Shown here: positions 7,035 through 8,034 of the stretch, in pieces
Numbering within the stretch: position 1 is the stretch's first letter
Layout of the letters: each line of letters opens with the position of its first letter
Assembly (NCBI GenBank): GCA_014378085.1
Contig: JACMOJ010000327.1
Coordinates: 1-8,034 of the forward strand
Origin: Burkholderiales bacterium
GTDB lineage: Bacteria > Pseudomonadota > Gammaproteobacteria > Burkholderiales > Usitatibacteraceae
Length of the DNA stretch: 8,034 nt
Direction: 5' to 3'
The notes under the pieces: generated by a model
What the model was told of the DNA's origin: nothing
What the model saw: the letters and a program-made list of their open reading frames with translations, nothing else
The model's database searches: none
Made by a program: the position numbers and the translations under genes

Positions 7035-7952
7035 ATGCCAGAAGGCCCTGAAATCAAGCGCGCCGCCGATGTTGTGTCAGCCGCGGTTGCTGGCAAGCGC
7101 GCGCTGCTTGTTGAATTTGCGTTCCCGCAGCTGCGGTCCTACGGGCAAACGCTCAGTGGCAAAAAAATTCTGTCAGTGAATCCGCGCGGTAAAGCGATGC
7201 TCACCAGCTTTAGCGGAGGGCAAACCATCTACAGCCACAACCAGCTCTACGGCGAATGGGATGTGTTGCCGCGCGGTGCGGCAGCGCATCCGACCAAACA
7301 AATCCGCCTAGCAATTCACACCGACACCCATGTCGCCGTGCTGTATAGCGCGTCATCGATCGAAGTCATCAAAACCTGCGATGTCTCGTGCCATCCGTAT
7401 GTGCTGAAGCTCGGTGTTGAGTTGCTAGATATTGCGACAACCCAGGAGATGGTGCTTGCACAAATTAATGCACCGCCGTTTTTGCGAAAGTCGCTGGCCG
7501 CATTACTCTTAGACCAAGGTTTTCTCGCCGGCATCGGCAACTACCTGCGCAGCGAAATTTTGTTCGTTGCACGCATTGCACCGAATGTACGAATTGCTGA
7601 CCTTAGCAATCGCCAGAGGACTGCACTGGCGGTTGCGGCGCTTGGCCTGACACGCCAGTCGTATCACACTCACGGCATTACCAATGACGTTGTGCTTGCG
7701 CAACGTTTGAAGGCGCAGGCGTGGCCGTTTAGTCGCTATCGCCACTGGGTGTTTGGTCGCGCCGGAGAGCAGTGTCACGTCTGCCGGTCGACAATTCAGC
7801 GGCAAGATTTTGGCGGGCGTGGGCTGTACTGGTGTCCACGCTGCCAATCGCGTAGTGCGGGCGGTTCGGGTGATTCGGGTGGTTCGGGTGGTTCGGGTGG
7901 TTCGGGTGGTTCGGGTGGTTCGGGTGGTTCGGGTGGTTCGGGTGACCAATGA
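7035..7952 (+). CDS. nei: Endonuclease VIII with Gly-Ser-rich C-terminal tail
   Basis: Nei is a bifunctional DNA glycosylase/AP lyase that removes oxidised pyrimidines in base-excision repair. The start is fixed by MPEGPE: after Met removal Pro2 is the nucleophile and Glu3 the catalytic acid. K53 (RGKAMLT), the void-filling triad Q70-L71-Y72 (SHNQLYG), GIGNYLRSEIL with N169, and R262 in the zinc-finger hairpin all align with E. coli Nei. The zinc finger is C247, C250, C267 and C270 with the usual 2-16-2 spacing. E. coli Nei (263 residues) ends just after this finger. Here the chain runs to 305, adding SRSAG and then nine Gly-Ser-Gly type triplets (277-303, the second being DSG) and DQ. The gene begins 12 bases after the EAL stop without a clear ribosome site, so translation is probably coupled. 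Its stop overlaps the next start by ATGA. Confidence 0.95.
   Translation: MPEGPEIKRAADVVSAAVAGKRALLVEFAFPQLRSYGQTLSGKKILSVNPRGKAMLTSFSGGQTIYSHNQLYGEWDVLPRGAAAHPTKQIRLAIHTDTHVAVLYSASSIEVIKTCDVSCHPYVLKLGVELLDIATTQEMVLAQINAPPFLRKSLAALLLDQGFLAGIGNYLRSEILFVARIAPNVRIADLSNRQRTALAVAALGLTRQSYHTHGITNDVVLAQRLKAQAWPFSRYRHWVFGRAGEQCHVCRSTIQRQDFGGRGLYWCPRCQSRSAGGSGDSGGSGGSGGSGGSGGSGGSGGSGDQ
7863..7943 (+). repeat. Nine-copy 9-base tandem repeat at the end of nei
   Basis: Nine head-to-tail copies of GGTTCGGGT run 81 bases; only copy 2 differs (GATTCGGGT). They are in the nei frame (GGT TCG GGT, Gly-Ser-Gly), so gain or loss of units changes tail length without a frameshift. The near identity at the DNA level, with every serine TCG and every glycine GGT, points to recent slippage expansion rather than an old selected protein tail. 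There is no stop codon in any frame, which produces long spurious open frames on both strands. Confidence 0.97.
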
Positions 7953-8034
7953 GCATAAATTCGCAATCTCGTTATCTGGCGGTCATTTCCGACGCTTTTT
8001 CGTCGAAGACGCCCGCCAATAAACGTGTTTGCAA
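7949..8034 (+). CDS. Start of an unidentified gene coupled to nei (partial)
   Basis: An ATG at 7949-7951 overlaps the nei TGA as ATGA, the classic arrangement for coupled translation. The frame stays open for 28 codons to the window edge, beginning MSINSQSRYLAVISDAF. GGGTGA at 7940-7945, formed by the end of the repeat, may serve as a partial ribosome site. The fragment is too short to name a family. Twenty-eight open codons can occur by chance, so the call rests mainly on the overlap. A short stem CGACG/CGTCG (7990-7994 and 8001-8005) lies within it and is not a terminator. Confidence 0.5.
   Translation, partial: MSINSQSRYLAVISDAFSSKTPANKRVC

Noticed and set aside
7863..7943. Tandem repeat as a CRISPR array
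   Set aside because: The units are 9 bases with no spacers and in frame with nei; this is a minisatellite, not CRISPR.
7509..7956. Minus-strand open frames rich in Thr-Arg-Thr or His-Pro-Asn repeats, and a plus-strand frame rich in Val-Arg-Val
   Set aside because: They are translations of the 9-base repeat in other frames, which has no stops in any frame. The plus strand here is clearly nei, fixed by its catalytic and zinc residues.
7990..8005. Stem CGACG-CTTTTT-CGTCG as a terminator after nei
   Set aside because: The T run is in the loop, not after the stem, the stem is only five pairs, and it lies inside the open frame that overlaps nei.

Overview
The window looks like a chromosomal segment of a proteobacterium, most likely beta- or gammaproteobacterial. 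The evidence is the tgt-yajC-secD order, with secF expected just past the left edge. SecD, YajC and Tgt closely resemble the Escherichia/Neisseria-type proteins, and there is an Escherichia-type endonuclease VIII. GC content is moderate. I see no tRNA, rRNA, CRISPR array, insertion sequence or phage gene.

Left half, minus strand (about 3670 down to 21): tgt (queuosine tRNA-guanine transglycosylase), then a 276-base gap, then yajC and secD. YajC and SecD belong to the SecDF-YajC membrane complex that helps SecYEG export proteins. Tgt is a cytosolic tRNA-modification enzyme that travels with this cluster in many proteobacteria. The tgt-yajC gap is unusually long. It holds a perfect TATAAT on the minus strand, a perfect 6-bp hairpin, a LexA-type palindrome (CTGT-N8-ACAG) and a short tandem repeat next to the tgt stop.

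Right half, plus strand (about 3926 to the right edge): transcribed divergently from tgt, probably from a TGGTCA-N18-TATACT promoter. The genes are an HD-GYP protein with an N-terminal DUF3391-like region, a protein with a degenerate GGDEF domain and an intact EAL domain, nei (endonuclease VIII), and the first 28 codons of a further gene that overlaps the nei stop by ATGA. The first two belong to the two unrelated families of cyclic-di-GMP phosphodiesterase. In the HD-GYP protein the histidine of the HD pair is leucine, so its activity is doubtful. The EAL protein keeps the full catalytic set and should be the working hydrolase.

The most unusual feature is at the end of nei. Nine in-frame copies of a 9-base repeat (GGTTCGGGT) add a (Gly-Ser-Gly)n tail after the zinc finger that normally ends this enzyme. 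The repeat also gives nine evenly spaced GGG tracts, a G-quadruplex-type pattern, directly before the coupled start of the next gene. Nothing in the window amounts to a clearly new system. The Nei tail, the altered HD-GYP site and the joining of cyclic-di-GMP genes to a DNA-repair gene are the points worth following.
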